DNA of 64,000 bases. Origin: an uncultured Oscillospiraceae bacterium (GTDB lineage: Bacteria; Bacillota; Clostridia; Oscillospirales; Acutalibacteraceae). The notes under the pieces are model-generated. The model was not told the DNA's origin, made no database searches, and saw only the letters and a program-made list of their open reading frames with translations. A program made the translations under genes and the position numbers. The stretch spans positions 38,073 through 102,072 of the forward strand of contig CASEMN010000013.1 in assembly GCA_949289045.1 (NCBI GenBank). Direction: 5' to 3'. Positions 1-8,312 of the stretch are shown in pieces; the first letter of the stretch is position 1, and the number at the start of each line of letters is the position of its first letter.

Positions 1-34
1 TCTTATCACCTCGCATCTGTATTGTACACGTTTT

Positions 35-140
35 GTTCTAAAAACGCAACGAAAAAATTAAAAAAATTCAAAAAAAGTTCCAAAAATGGGTTGACAGAAG
101 AAAAAAGTAATGCTAAAATCAAAAGTACCAAAAATGGAAC
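35..140. promoter_or_regulatory. Three phage operator copies around the early promoter
   Basis: Three 16-bp copies of an imperfect palindrome, consensus GTwCCAAAAAyGGAAC, lie at 35-50, 77-92 and 125-140; a fourth is at 345-360. The second copy touches the -35 box and the third covers the transcription start region, so a bound repressor would block this promoter. The half-sites GTTCC and GGAAC are separated by an A-rich centre, as in cI/Cro-type operators. Binding by the adjacent HTH protein is inferred. Confidence 0.65.
91..119 (+). promoter_or_regulatory. Early/lysogeny promoter
   Basis: TTGACA (91-96), a 17-bp spacer and TAAAAT (114-119) form a near-consensus sigma-A promoter immediately upstream of the HTH gene at 153. 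Confidence 0.75.
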
Positions 141-152
141 GGAGGCGAAAAA

Positions 153-341
153 ATGAACTTGAAAAAGTTAAAAGGAGTAATGGCTGAAAAAGATTTTACA
201 CAATCAAAGCTTGCATCCATGCTTGGATTGTCATTAAAGAGTTTTTCGGCGAAAATGAAAGGGAAAACCGAATTTAAAGTCAACGAACTTGCTAGAATTA
301 GCAAAATTCTTGATGTTGACCCGTCTATTTTTTTTGAGTAA
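153..341 (+). CDS. Small XRE/Cro-like phage regulator
   Basis: A 62-residue protein that is almost entirely a helix-turn-helix domain of the XRE/Cro type: the turn lies around 'TQSKLASMLGLS' and a second helix carries 'LARISKILDVDPSIFF', the usual ending of this family. An SD (ACGGAGG) precedes the ATG. It sits between operator copies at 125-140 and 345-360, which suggests autoregulation and control of the antirepressor operon. Whether it acts as Cro or as the repressor cannot be decided, because the divergent partner would lie left of the window. Confidence 0.75.
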   Translation: MNLKKLKGVMAEKDFTQSKLASMLGLSLKSFSAKMKGKTEFKVNELARISKILDVDPSIFFE

Positions 342-344
342 ACC

Positions 345-360
345 GTACCAAAAACGGAAC
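345..360. promoter_or_regulatory. Fourth copy of the phage operator
   Basis: GTACCAAAAACGGAAC, matching the 125-140 copy except at one base, lies just after the HTH gene stop and upstream of the antirepressor gene. Confidence 0.6.
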
Positions 361-403
361 GAAATCCATTTAACAATCTATATAAGAAAGAGAGGAAAAG
401 TAC

Positions 404-1222
404 ATGAATGAATTACAGATTTTCAAAAACGAGGAATTTGGTGAGGTCAGAACAATAACGGTTGATAATGAACCGTGGTTCAATGGCAAAGATGTTTGTA
501 ATGTCTTCGGAGACAAAAACCACAACAGAAGTGTTGGGCGTGTTGACGAAGCCGACAAACGAGAGGAGATAATCGTTGACGTGCTCGGCAGAAAGCAAAA
601 GGCAATTTTTATAAACGAAAGCGGATTGTATGCTTTGCTATTCACTATGCAACCTCAAAAGGCAAATAAAGATGGGGTGTCAGATGCGTACCCCATCGAG
701 GTGCAGGAAAGACTTGACAGAATTCACGGTTTTAAGCGCTGGGTAACGAGTGAAGTTTTGCCCTCAATTCGTAAGCACGGCGCATACATTACAGCTGAAA
801 CCCTTGAAAACGCTATTTTAAACCCTGATACCATGATAAAGCTCTGTACAGCCCTTAAAGATGAGCAGAACAAGCGCAAAGCGCTGGAAATAGCTAATTC
901 ACAGCTGTCGGTAGATAACCAAATCATGCAGCCTAAAGCAGATTACTTTGATGAGCTTGTTGACCGTAATCTTTTAACCTCTTTCAGAGAAACCGCAAAG
1001 CAGCTCAACATAAAAGAAAAAGAGTTTATAGCCTTTCTTCTCGAGAAAAAGTACATCTACCGTGACAAAAAGGGCAAGCTTATGCCTTATGCAGACAAAA
1101 ACGATGGTTTGTTTGATATTAAAGAGTGCTTTAACGAAAAAACTCAGTGGAGCGGTACTCAGACACTTATAACACCCAAAGGCAGAGAAACTTTCAGATT
1201 GCTATTTATAGGTAAAAAATAA
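404..1222 (+). CDS. Phage antirepressor (BRO-N plus KilAC/ANT domains)
   Basis: 272 residues. The N-terminal about 110 residues match the BRO-N fold (W-F-x-G-K-D-V near residue 26, and 'INESGLYALLF' near 70). The C-terminal about 100 residues are a KilAC/ANT domain starting near 'QPKADYFDELVDRN' and ending 'TPKGRETFRLL'. Antirepressors of this kind counter the phage repressor or bind DNA at induction. The C-terminal half is nearly identical to that of the protein encoded at 26009-26704, while the N-terminal domains are unrelated. It follows the HTH gene and an operator copy, so it is probably part of the repressor-controlled early operon. Confidence 0.85.
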   Translation: MNELQIFKNEEFGEVRTITVDNEPWFNGKDVCNVFGDKNHNRSVGRVDEADKREEIIVDVLGRKQKAIFINESGLYALLFTMQPQKANKDGVSDAYPIEVQERLDRIHGFKRWVTSEVLPSIRKHGAYITAETLENAILNPDTMIKLCTALKDEQNKRKALEIANSQLSVDNQIMQPKADYFDELVDRNLLTSFRETAKQLNIKEKEFIAFLLEKKYIYRDKKGKLMPYADKNDGLFDIKECFNEKTQWSGTQTLITPKGRETFRLLFIGKK

Positions 1223-1256
1223 TGCGACAAAATGTCACACAGAAAGGAAGATGAAC

Positions 1257-1496
1257 ATGGCAGCCACAAAAGGATGTCTCATTTCGATTAAAGATGCTGC
1301 AGAGCGAATGGGAGTAAGCGTGCAGTTTCTTTCGGACGCCTTAAGACAGGGATTGTTCCGGGAATTTGGATACGCTATCAAGCCGAAAAACAGCACCAGT
1401 TATTCTTATGTAATCTTTCGCCAGCGCTTTGAGCACTACATAGCAGGTGATGACTTGGATCTTACACCTAAAACTGAAAGACTGGATGTGCTTTAA
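1257..1496 (+). CDS. Excisionase-like/MerR-type HTH small protein
   Basis: 79 residues. 'LISIKDAAERMGVSVQFLSDALRQG' in pieces reads as a winged-HTH of the excisionase/AlpA type. I place the start at 1257 rather than the in-frame ATG at 1251, because the SD AAAGGAAG ends at 1250 and would leave no spacing for 1251. It could be a DNA-bending factor or an early regulator. Linking it to excision is inference only, since no phage integrase is in view. Confidence 0.5.
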   Translation: MAATKGCLISIKDAAERMGVSVQFLSDALRQGLFREFGYAIKPKNSTSYSYVIFRQRFEHYIAGDDLDLTPKTERLDVL

Positions 1497-1497
1497 G

Positions 1498-1516
1498 TTT
1501 TTGCAATCAATTACAA
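1498..1516. repeat. 19-bp repeat, copy 1
   Basis: TTTTTGCAATCAATTACAA occurs here and again exactly at 9904-9922. Both copies lie directly upstream of a phage gene start, and the 16 bases from TTG to CAA form an imperfect palindrome. Confidence 0.55.
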
Positions 1517-1532
1517 AACGGAGGTGATATGA

Positions 1533-1688
1533 ATGACAGGATTAATCTGGGATGCCGTTGCAATTATTTTTGCCGTTTTTTGTCTGCTAATAGTCATAGC
1601 GTTAACATCTATCGCAATTATCTTTTGCTACGCAGTTATCAAAGCAATAAAAGAGCAGATTAAAAAGGGAAGAAGTGAAAGAAAATGA
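1533..1688 (+). CDS. Small membrane protein (51 aa)
   Basis: A 51-residue ORF starting at ATG 1533, preceded by the strong SD GGAGGTGA (1523-1527 region). It has one long hydrophobic stretch (about residues 5-38, rich in I, V, A, L, F) followed by a basic tail. Its TGA overlaps the next ATG by four bases (ATGA), which indicates translational coupling. The ATG at 1529 in another frame gives only a non-hydrophobic 44-residue ORF and is closer to the SD. Function unknown. Confidence 0.6.
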   Translation: MTGLIWDAVAIIFAVFCLLIVIALTSIAIIFCYAVIKAIKEQIKKGRSERK

Positions 1689-1993
1689 ATAAAAAGATAA
1701 TCTGTGATATGCGAGACGAAATTGAATTCGTAAGCTGTGAACTTAAGATGTCTAACGATATTCTTGATATATTTAGCGAGTTTGTTGAGGATGAGGGCTT
1801 TATGCTGAAATCATATGACGAAGAGAAAAAAGCGAGGGCAAGCGTTATCTTCACAAATCGTTTACCTGCATTTTATTCGCTCTTATGGACAGCGAAAGAA
1901 AAAAATAAAGCTCTGGCAGACAAGCTTTTACTTCTCAGTGAAAGTCTTGCCGACATTATAAGAGGGGAAAATGATGATACTGGAAACAATTAA
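1685..1993 (+). CDS. Hypothetical phage early protein
   Basis: 102 residues, helical and charged, beginning 'MNKKIICDMRDEIEFVS'. It overlaps the upstream small membrane protein by 4 bp and the next ORF by 23 bp, so it belongs to a tightly packed early operon. No family recognised. Confidence 0.6.
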   Translation: MNKKIICDMRDEIEFVSCELKMSNDILDIFSEFVEDEGFMLKSYDEEKKARASVIFTNRLPAFYSLLWTAKEKNKALADKLLLLSESLADIIRGENDDTGNN

Positions 1994-2159
1994 ACAGCTG
2001 CTTACAATTGCCGTTGCTCTCTCAGGTGGTACGCTGCTCATATTCGGCATCATCTATGAGGATGTTCTCGTTGCTTTTGAAGACGGTTTAAAGGAGCACA
2101 TTAAAAAGAAGGTGAGGAAGTGGAGCCGCAGAATAAGAGCACTTTTGAACGTCAGATAG
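1971..2159 (+). CDS. Small membrane protein with basic tail
   Basis: 62 residues with one transmembrane segment (about residues 5-30) and a lysine/arginine-rich C-terminal tail ('HIKKKVRKWSRRIRALLNVR'). SD AGAGGGG precedes the ATG. It overlaps genes on both sides. Unknown function. Confidence 0.5.
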   Translation: MMILETIKQLLTIAVALSGGTLLIFGIIYEDVLVAFEDGLKEHIKKKVRKWSRRIRALLNVR

Positions 2160-2344
2160 TGTATCACATTCGGGAAATGAGCCTGGCAGCCGTTCCCGGA
2201 GGGTACATAGTTTCCATTGAAGGAGAAAGCGAAAGATTTTATACGGATCTGTGGGAAGCATGGACATATTTTTCCGACACTTTTGATGCCCGAGCTCGTA
2301 AGAGGATAAAAAAATATCTTGAAAGGAAGGCGAGGCAATTATGA
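2120..2344 (+). CDS. Hypothetical phage early protein
   Basis: 74 residues from a GTG start preceded by GGTGAGGA. It overlaps the preceding ORF by 40 bp and the following ATG by 4 bp. 'AAVPGGYIVSIEGESERFYTD' in pieces suggests a small mixed alpha/beta fold. Not recognised. Confidence 0.5.
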   Translation: MEPQNKSTFERQIVYHIREMSLAAVPGGYIVSIEGESERFYTDLWEAWTYFSDTFDARARKRIKKYLERKARQL

Positions 2345-2565
2345 GCATGACATCTGAAGATCTTAAAGATGCCCTTCGCAGTGGTGCAAAGGTTACATAT
2401 AAAGATTATTCAGGTAATGAATTTCACGGTACGGTAGACGCTGTTGTTTATCGTTTTCGCAGAGGGAAGATAACGGTTTCCGCCGAAATTAAACACCTTA
2501 ATGCTCCGCACTCTGTAATAGTAGCAAAACCTGAAAGATTATCTTTAATGAGTGAAAGCACATGA
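2341..2565 (+). CDS. Hypothetical phage early protein, SH3-like
   Basis: 74 residues, translationally coupled to the preceding gene (ATGA-type overlap). The pattern 'GAKVTYKDYSGNEFHGTVDAV...ITVSAEIKHLNAPHSVIV' is a run of beta strands of the kind seen in small SH3-like barrels. No specific family recognised. It is the last gene before a structured intergenic stretch. Confidence 0.5.
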   Translation: MSMTSEDLKDALRSGAKVTYKDYSGNEFHGTVDAVVYRFRRGKITVSAEIKHLNAPHSVIVAKPERLSLMSEST

Positions 2566-2760
2566 AAAACAGCATAAAAAATGAGCCTGCCCGGCTGCAA
2601 CCGAACAGGCTCGAAGCGTGACTTTTTGGGGTCACTCGTGTCCGTAACTAATTATAGCACAGTCACCCCCGAAAAGTCAATATTTTAAGGGCTCCGAAGC
2701 CCTTTGACGGCCTTGTATTAGGTATTAACTTACGGAGCGTGTGAAAAGGGGTGACCTCAA
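2566..2760 (+). promoter_or_regulatory. Hairpin-rich leader upstream of the replication gene
   Basis: Three structures are visible: a stem GAGCCTG/CAGGCTC (2583-2589 with 2606-2612); a longer stem joining GACTTTTTGGGG (from 2620) with CCCCCGAAAAGTC (ending about 2679); and AAGGGCT/AGCCCTT near 2687-2703. None has a clean U-tract, so they look like a structured leader or a candidate replication origin rather than simple terminators. It ends in the SD AAGGGGTGA at 2746-2754. Confidence 0.5.
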
Positions 2761-3501
2761 ATAATCAGAGAAAAAAGAATAGTGTCCGGCAAAATCCTTG
2801 AGGTGGAATTCTTTCCTGTTTGCTCAGATGGAAGAAAGAAGCCTGCCGGTTCTCTCAGCAGAGAAGCGCAGAAGAATCTCAACGAAAAGAACGCCAAAAA
2901 GAAGCTGGACAGGCTTATCAATACCAACTTTGGCAGAGGTGATCTTGCAGTACATCTTACATACAGAGACGACGAAATGCCGTCAACCCGTGAAGAGGTG
3001 GTTAAAGAAGTTAAAAACTACATTGCTCGCCTCAGACGGTGGCGTAAAGCTCACGGATTGCCCGACATGAAGTACATATATGTCATAGAGGCGAAAGTCA
3101 GCAAAAGAACAGGCGTTCTCCGCTGGCATGTCCATATGGTGATGTCAGGCATGGACAGGGATATTGCAGAGCAGAAATGGGGACACGGAGATTGGACAAA
3201 TGCCCGCAGATTACAGCCTAATGAAAACGGCTTGCAGGCTCTTGCAAGATACATGACCAAGGATCCGGAAGGCAAGCGCCGGTGGAGTGGGTCGAAGAAC
3301 TTGAAGCAACCAACAGTCAAAAAGCCCCGTGACGGCAAAATTACAAAACGCGGCCTTGCACGAATAGCCGAGAAAAAGCTATACGAACGTGAATATTGGG
3401 AGAAGCGTCATAAAGGCTATTCTTACATAGAAGCAGAAGCTTCTTTCAATAACTACAACGGCCATTGGTATGTGTATGTCCGTATGCGGAAGAGAGATTA
3501 A
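2761..3501 (+). CDS. HUH-type replication initiator-like protein
   Basis: About 240 residues. The HUH endonuclease pattern is visible: motif I 'AVHLTYRDDEMP', motif II 'RWHVHMVMSG' (H-V-H metal ligands), and motif III 'ALARYMTKDPEG' with the candidate catalytic tyrosine. This resembles the replication-associated protein ORF2/G2P-like family of Bacillota phages and plasmids. The first GTG is at 2782, but the best SD (AAGGGGTGA, ending 2754) is 6 nt before an in-frame ATA at 2761, which adds the family-like start 'IIREKRIVSGK'. I therefore propose 2761; the fallback start is 2782. It lies just upstream of the helicase-methylase. Confidence 0.75.
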   Translation: MIREKRIVSGKILEVEFFPVCSDGRKKPAGSLSREAQKNLNEKNAKKKLDRLINTNFGRGDLAVHLTYRDDEMPSTREEVVKEVKNYIARLRRWRKAHGLPDMKYIYVIEAKVSKRTGVLRWHVHMVMSGMDRDIAEQKWGHGDWTNARRLQPNENGLQALARYMTKDPEGKRRWSGSKNLKQPTVKKPRDGKITKRGLARIAEKKLYEREYWEKRHKGYSYIEAEASFNNYNGHWYVYVRMRKRD

Positions 3502-3551
3502 AAAATAAGCAGACCTTTATCACAGCAATGTAAAGATAGGAGTCTTATTTC

Positions 3552-6056
3552 GTGAACGAAAACTACATAGATTTTTTAAAAAGCAAAATTGAAGTTGCAC
3601 CTGTGTCAGGGTTTGACATCGGAGCTGATGAAGTAAATCCCGCTCTTAAACCTCATCAAAGGGACGCTGTTATATGGGCGATAAAAGGCGGCTGCAGAGC
3701 ACTGTTTGAAAGCTTCGGCCTCGGAAAGACGGTTCAGCAGCTGGAATATTGCCGGATTGTTACTGAACATGAAGGCGGCAAAGCGCTTATTGTGTGTCCT
3801 TTAGGTGTTAAACAAGAGTTTAAGCAGGATGCAGTGAATCTCCTCGGGTGGGATGCGGCGCCGGAATATGTAACCAATATGGAGGAAGCTAAAAACGCAC
3901 AGACATCAATAGTCATTACGAATTATGAGCGGGTCCGTGACGGTGATATAGACCCTAAGGAGTTTGTAGCAACTTCCCTTGATGAAGCATCAGTTCTTCG
4001 TTCATTCGGCAGCAAAACATACCAAACTTTTCTCGATAAATTCAAGGGAGTTAAATATAAGCTTGTTTCTACGGCCACACCTTCACCGAATAAATATAAA
4101 GAGCTTATTCACTATGCCGGTTATCTTGAGGTAATGGATACCGGACAGGCATTAACTCGATTCTTTAAGCGTGACAGTACAAAAGCAAACAATCTTACGC
4201 TTTATCCTCACCGAGAAGAAGAGTTTTGGATATGGATGAGCACATGGGCATTGTTTATAAACTTACCTTCAGATTTAGGATACAGCGATGAGGGCTACGC
4301 ATTGCCGCCTTTGGATGTGCGTTTTCACAAAATTCAGGATGAATATTGCAGCTCATGCGACAAGAGCGGGCAAATACAATTCCTACGGGAGGCAGCAATA
4401 AGTCTTTCGGATGCAGCGAAAGAGAAAAATACATCAATTCAGAAGAGAGTTGCAAAGGCAAAAGAAATAATAGAAGAGGATCCGGATGCTCACTTTATTT
4501 TATGGCATGACCTTGAAGCTGAAAGGCATGAGATTAAACGTCAGATTCCCACGGCCGTAGATATATACGGTTCTATGGACTATGAGGAGCGGGAACAGAG
4601 AGTTATAAACTTTTCAAACGGCAGCATTAAAATATTTGCCACTAAAAAATCTTTGTCCGGCTCAGGATGCAACTTTCAAAAGCATTGTCACAGAGCTGTT
4701 TTCATCGGGATAGATTATGAGTTTAATGACTTTATTCAGGCCATACATAGGGTGTACAGGTTTTTGCAGTCCGAAAAAGTGATAATAGACATCATTTATA
4801 CGGAAGCTGAAAAGCCAATTCTCGACACTCTCATGGACAAATGGAAAAAGCATAACTATCTTTCAGAGAAGATGCGAGAAATTGTTAAAAAATACGGTCT
4901 TGCCGGCACGTCGCAAATTGATAAACTTGCAAGAACAATAGGAGTGAAAAGAGTGATAGTAGAAGGTGAAAGCTTTAAAGCTATAAATAATGACTGTGTT
5001 TTAGAAACAGACATTATGGAAGACAACAGCATTGATTTAATACATACAAGCATCCCGTTCTCCAACCATTACGAATATACACCCAGTTACAACGATTTTG
5101 GCCACAATGAAGATACGGAAAGATTCTTTAAACAAATGGATTACCTTACTCCGAATTTATTGAGAATCTTAAAGCCTGGCCGTGTAGCAGCCATCCACGT
5201 TAAAGACAGAGTGTTGTTCGGTAATGCAACAGGCACAGGAATGCCCACGATGGAACCATTTCACGCAATGTGCATTGAGCACTATATGAAGCATGGCTTT
5301 CAATATTTCGGCATGATTACCGTTGTGACTGACGTTGTCCGGGAGAACAATCAGACTTACAGACTCGGCTGGACTGAACAATGTAAGGACGGTACTAAAA
5401 TGGGCGTAGGCTGTCCTGAATACATTTTGTTGTTTCGCAAGCTGCCCTCAGATACATCCAAAGCATATGCGGATACGCCAGTGACGAAAACAAAAGAAGA
5501 ATACACGAGAGCGCAGTGGCAGATAGATGCACATGGCTTTTGGAGGTCGAGCGGTAACCGCTTAGTAACAAAAGAAGAGCTACTAAAGGTACCTGTATCA
5601 AATCTCCAAAAAGTATACCGTGAATTTAGCCGGGATACAGTATACAACTACAAAGAGCACGTTTCTCTTGCAAAAGAGCTCGATAAAGACGGAAAACTCC
5701 CTGCAACGTTTATGGTAGTGGCTCCGGGTTCATGGAATGATGAAGTATGGGATGACATAGTTCGCATGAGAACACTGAACAGCAGTCAGAGCCGCAGGCA
5801 GCAGGAGATGCACGTCTGTCCTCTTCAGCTGGATATAGTAGAGCGAATTATTAACCGTTACAGCAATAAAGGTGATGTTGTATTAGACCCATTCGGCGGA
5901 ATTATGACAGTACCTAAAGTTGCAGTAGATGATGGAAGATATGGCATAGGTATAGAGCTTAACAATGGGTATTTTCGTGACGGCGTCGGATATCTAAAAG
6001 AAGCTGATGACAAAGCAAACACCTTCACTCTATTTGATTTAGTGTCAAATTCTTAA
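3552..6056 (+). CDS. Helicase-DNA methyltransferase fusion
   Basis: 834 residues from a GTG start. The N-terminal about 450 residues are an SF2/SNF2-like helicase: Walker A region 'FESFGLGKT', a motif II variant 'SLDEAS', motif III-like 'STATPS', and motif VI 'QAIHRVYRF'. The C-terminal about 340 residues are an N4/N6-type methyltransferase: catalytic tetrapeptide region 'TSIPFS' in place of the usual S/DPPY, and the SAM-binding 'VVLDPFGG'. Such fusions occur in clostridial prophages and may modify phage DNA during replication. The altered catalytic motif could mean changed or lost catalysis. Located in the replication module. Confidence 0.85.
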   Translation: MNENYIDFLKSKIEVAPVSGFDIGADEVNPALKPHQRDAVIWAIKGGCRALFESFGLGKTVQQLEYCRIVTEHEGGKALIVCPLGVKQEFKQDAVNLLGWDAAPEYVTNMEEAKNAQTSIVITNYERVRDGDIDPKEFVATSLDEASVLRSFGSKTYQTFLDKFKGVKYKLVSTATPSPNKYKELIHYAGYLEVMDTGQALTRFFKRDSTKANNLTLYPHREEEFWIWMSTWALFINLPSDLGYSDEGYALPPLDVRFHKIQDEYCSSCDKSGQIQFLREAAISLSDAAKEKNTSIQKRVAKAKEIIEEDPDAHFILWHDLEAERHEIKRQIPTAVDIYGSMDYEEREQRVINFSNGSIKIFATKKSLSGSGCNFQKHCHRAVFIGIDYEFNDFIQAIHRVYRFLQSEKVIIDIIYTEAEKPILDTLMDKWKKHNYLSEKMREIVKKYGLAGTSQIDKLARTIGVKRVIVEGESFKAINNDCVLETDIMEDNSIDLIHTSIPFSNHYEYTPSYNDFGHNEDTERFFKQMDYLTPNLLRILKPGRVAAIHVKDRVLFGNATGTGMPTMEPFHAMCIEHYMKHGFQYFGMITVVTDVVRENNQTYRLGWTEQCKDGTKMGVGCPEYILLFRKLPSDTSKAYADTPVTKTKEEYTRAQWQIDAHGFWRSSGNRLVTKEELLKVPVSNLQKVYREFSRDTVYNYKEHVSLAKELDKDGKLPATFMVVAPGSWNDEVWDDIVRMRTLNSSQSRRQQEMHVCPLQLDIVERIINRYSNKGDVVLDPFGGIMTVPKVAVDDGRYGIGIELNNGYFRDGVGYLKEADDKANTFTLFDLVSNS

Positions 6057-6077
6057 CCATCGAAAGGAAGTAACACC

Positions 6078-6260
6078 ATGCGTTCACCCTGTAAGAATTG
6101 CCCCTTACGCTTTGTAGGCTGTCACGTTAAGTGTCCGCAGTATAAAGCCTATACAGAAGATAACACAAAAATCAGGGAGCTGGCTTCACAACTCCGCCGG
6201 CTTGAATATGAGCTTTACGCCACAGGCGACAAAAGAAGAAAAAGGAGGACAGGCAAATGA
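6078..6260 (+). CDS. Small cysteine-rich protein
   Basis: 60 residues with 'CKNCPLR' and 'GCHVKCPQY' near the N-terminus (C-x2-C ... C-x3-C), likely a zinc-binding knuckle, followed by a charged helix and basic tail. SD GAAAGGAAG precedes it. Its stop overlaps the next gene's ATG. Unknown function. Confidence 0.55.
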   Translation: MRSPCKNCPLRFVGCHVKCPQYKAYTEDNTKIRELASQLRRLEYELYATGDKRRKRRTGK

Positions 6261-6433
6261 GCAGACCGCCTAAGGAAGATAAAGTATGCAGCATATTCCG
6301 CTGTTCAAAGCTCAGGAATAACACCTGCTGCTATAACTGCAAACATTACAGCAGCTGCAAAATCAAATGTCTTAACGCTCCGTTTAAATGCGGAATGTAC
6401 ATAAAACCAGCGAGAGGAGGGAGCGAACCGTGA
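6257..6433 (+). CDS. Small cysteine-rich protein (58 aa)
   Basis: A 58-residue ORF coupled to the preceding gene by an ATGA overlap and to the following gene by a GTGA overlap, with SD AAAGGAGG upstream. It has nine cysteines, including 'NTCCYNCKHYSSCKIKC', consistent with a treble-clef or zinc-knuckle fold. It appears to be a second member of a cysteine-rich pair with 6078-6260. Confidence 0.6.
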   Translation: MSRPPKEDKVCSIFRCSKLRNNTCCYNCKHYSSCKIKCLNAPFKCGMYIKPARGGSEP

Positions 6434-6576
6434 CCCACTACGAAAGAATTACATCAATGTCCGTTGACGAAATGGCAGAGTTTATTATTTCTGTATCAGA
6501 TGACGCCATGCCGGGCGAATATTGTGACAATACAAAAAGCTGCAAAGAATGGCTTGAAACCGAGATTAAAGAATAA
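6430..6576 (+). CDS. Hypothetical phage protein (48 aa)
   Basis: GTG start at 6430 overlapping the upstream TGA by four bases, with SD GAGAGGAGGGAG at 6411-6422. An ATG 42 bases upstream in the same frame lacks an SD. The protein starts 'MTHYERITSMSVDEMAEFI' and ends 'CKEWLETEIKE', a pattern common in small phage proteins of clostridia. Confidence 0.55.
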   Translation: MTHYERITSMSVDEMAEFIISVSDDAMPGEYCDNTKSCKEWLETEIKE

Positions 6577-6604
6577 CAGACAGAAAGGAGCGGGTATATG
6601 TGCC

Positions 6605-6811
6605 ATGACCCTTGAAGAAACAGGCAGGGAATACCTTAGGCAATCCCATGTGCTGCTGCGGGAGGCAGCAAAAATAAAACTCAAAATGTACAAAGCTCAG
6701 GGCGGGGAGCTTTGCCGACTGAGAGAACAGCATGAAAAAATAACAGGAATAGCCCGTGAACTGAGAATCACGGGTGAAAGCCTTGTTCACTATTATGACA
6801 AAGACAAATAA
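6605..6811 (+). CDS. Small helical phage protein
   Basis: 68 residues from ATG 6605 (an earlier ATG in the frame has no SD and lies inside the upstream gene). SD AAAGGAGCGGG is at 6583-6593. The protein is largely helical and charged. No family recognised. Confidence 0.45.
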   Translation: MTLEETGREYLRQSHVLLREAAKIKLKMYKAQGGELCRLREQHEKITGIARELRITGESLVHYYDKDK

Positions 6812-6824
6812 AGGAGTAATGTTA

Positions 6825-8312
6825 ATGCAGGAATATTGCACATTAGAACCTGTCAGCAGGAAGCTCACCCTTACAGAGCCTCAGCGTATAGCGGGTGTTG
6901 AATCCGATGAAAATGTAAGGGGATTAAAATTCAAGTTTCCTAAAATCGTTGAGGGAGCAGATTTCACTCAGATGCAATTAAGGATCAATTACATAAACAG
7001 CCGTCAGGAAAAAGGGCAGTATATTGTAACTGACCTGAAGCCTTTGGAAGGTGAAGAGGATTACATAACCTTCACATGGCCTTTTTCTCGCCTTGTCACT
7101 CATTACAGAGGGTACACCAAATTTGTTATATGCGCCGTTAAAACAGACGAAAACGGCACGATTACAGCCGAATGGAATACAGCACTTGCACAGATGAGGG
7201 TTCTCGAAGGATTGGAAGTTGAAGAGCCCGAAATATCTCCAGAGGAAAAGGATGTTATATCCCAGCTCATATCCATTTGTCAGAACAGCGCTGACGAAGC
7301 TGCCTTATCAGCGCAGCAAGCTCAGGAGGAAGCAGGGAAAGTGCTTGATATAATCCCAGTGGGCGGAACAAAGGGACAGGTGCTTACGAAGCAATCCGAT
7401 GAGGACAAAGACTACAACTGGCAAGACCCGACCGGTGTGGGCGGCGAGGGACAGAACGGAGCAACATTCACCCCGTCGGTATCGCCTGAGGGCGTCATCA
7501 GCTGGACGAACGACAAAGACTTGCCAAACCCTGAGCCGGTTAATATCAAGGGTGAAAAGGGCGATAAAGGAGACAAGGGAGACCGTGGCGAGCAGGGGGA
7601 GCAGGGATTACAGGGAGCGAAGGGCGAAAAGGGCGATGAAGGTGAACAAGGAATACAAGGCGAACCCGGAGAACCAGGAGCAAAGGGAGAAAAAGGCGAA
7701 CCGGGGACACCGGGTAAGGATGGTGCAGACGGCAAAACGCCTAATATTCAGATTGGAACAGTTGAAACGCTACCGGCAGGGTCAGAAGCGACCGCAAGTA
7801 TTACAGGCGATACAGAAAATCCGATGCTGAATCTCGGCATACCTAAAGGTCGAGACGGAACGGGCGGCGATGGAGGCGGTTCATCTCTCAGAGAAATAGC
7901 AAATTTTGTAACCGAAGAAGATAGCGTAAGAATAGAAATAAACAAGGATATGGAACAAAAGCCACTTAATCTAAGAAGCGTAATAGGAGCAATTGTTGTT
8001 CCGGCAGACCCGGAAGCAGCGGAGGTCAATACAGCTTATTGGGCATATTTTGGGTCTAAAAGCGCATATCGCAGAGTAATAGGTTCGATGCAGGGTGTAA
8101 AAACCAATAAGCGCTCTATAAAAATAAATGTGGTTGGTATTAATGGTGCAGCTATCGGATATGCATCTGGTGCATTGTTAACCAATGAATTCTTAAACCC
8201 GACCGTGTTTGATTCAATTAATAATATTCCGCTAATTATCCTTAAGACCAACACCGAAGGCAATAAATTTCCGGTGGGAACAGAGGTTAGATTGTGGGGT
8301 GAAGATGCATGA
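6825..8312 (+). CDS. Tail fibre/baseplate protein with collagen-like repeat
   Basis: About 495 residues. The N-terminal about 130 residues resemble the BppU-type baseplate/fibre attachment domain. Residues about 239-302 are a run of Gly-X-Y triplets (GEK, GDK, GEQ, GEP, GTP), a collagen-like trimeric stalk, followed by a phage-fibre '[15 protein letters not shown]' linker and a distinct C-terminal head. SD AAGGAG at 6811-6816 favours ATG 6825 over ATG 6819. Unusually, this fibre lies between the replication and packaging genes rather than after the tail hub. Confidence 0.8.
   Translation: MQEYCTLEPVSRKLTLTEPQRIAGVESDENVRGLKFKFPKIVEGADFTQMQLRINYINSRQEKGQYIVTDLKPLEGEEDYITFTWPFSRLVTHYRGYTKFVICAVKTDENGTITAEWNTALAQMRVLEGLEVEEPEISPEEKDVISQLISICQNSADEAALSAQQAQEEAGKVLDIIPVGGTKGQVLTKQSDEDKDYNWQDPTGVGGEGQNGATFTPSVSPEGVISWTNDKDLPNPEPVNIKGEKGDKGDKGDRGEQGEQGLQGAKGEKGDEGEQGIQGEPGEPGAKGEKGEPGTPGKDGADGKTPNIQIGTVETLPAGSEATASITGDTENPMLNLGIPKGRDGTGGDGGGSSLREIANFVTEEDSVRIEINKDMEQKPLNLRSVIGAIVVPADPEAAEVNTAYWAYFGSKSAYRRVIGSMQGVKTNKRSIKINVVGINGAAIGYASGALLTNEFLNPTVFDSINNIPLIILKTNTEGNKFPVGTEVRLWGEDA

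Noticed and set aside
7399..7830. 143-codon plus-strand ORF and 107-codon minus-strand ORF across the fibre gene
   Set aside because: Both are shadows of the Gly-X-Y repeat; their biased composition is produced by the collagen-like codons and neither has an SD.
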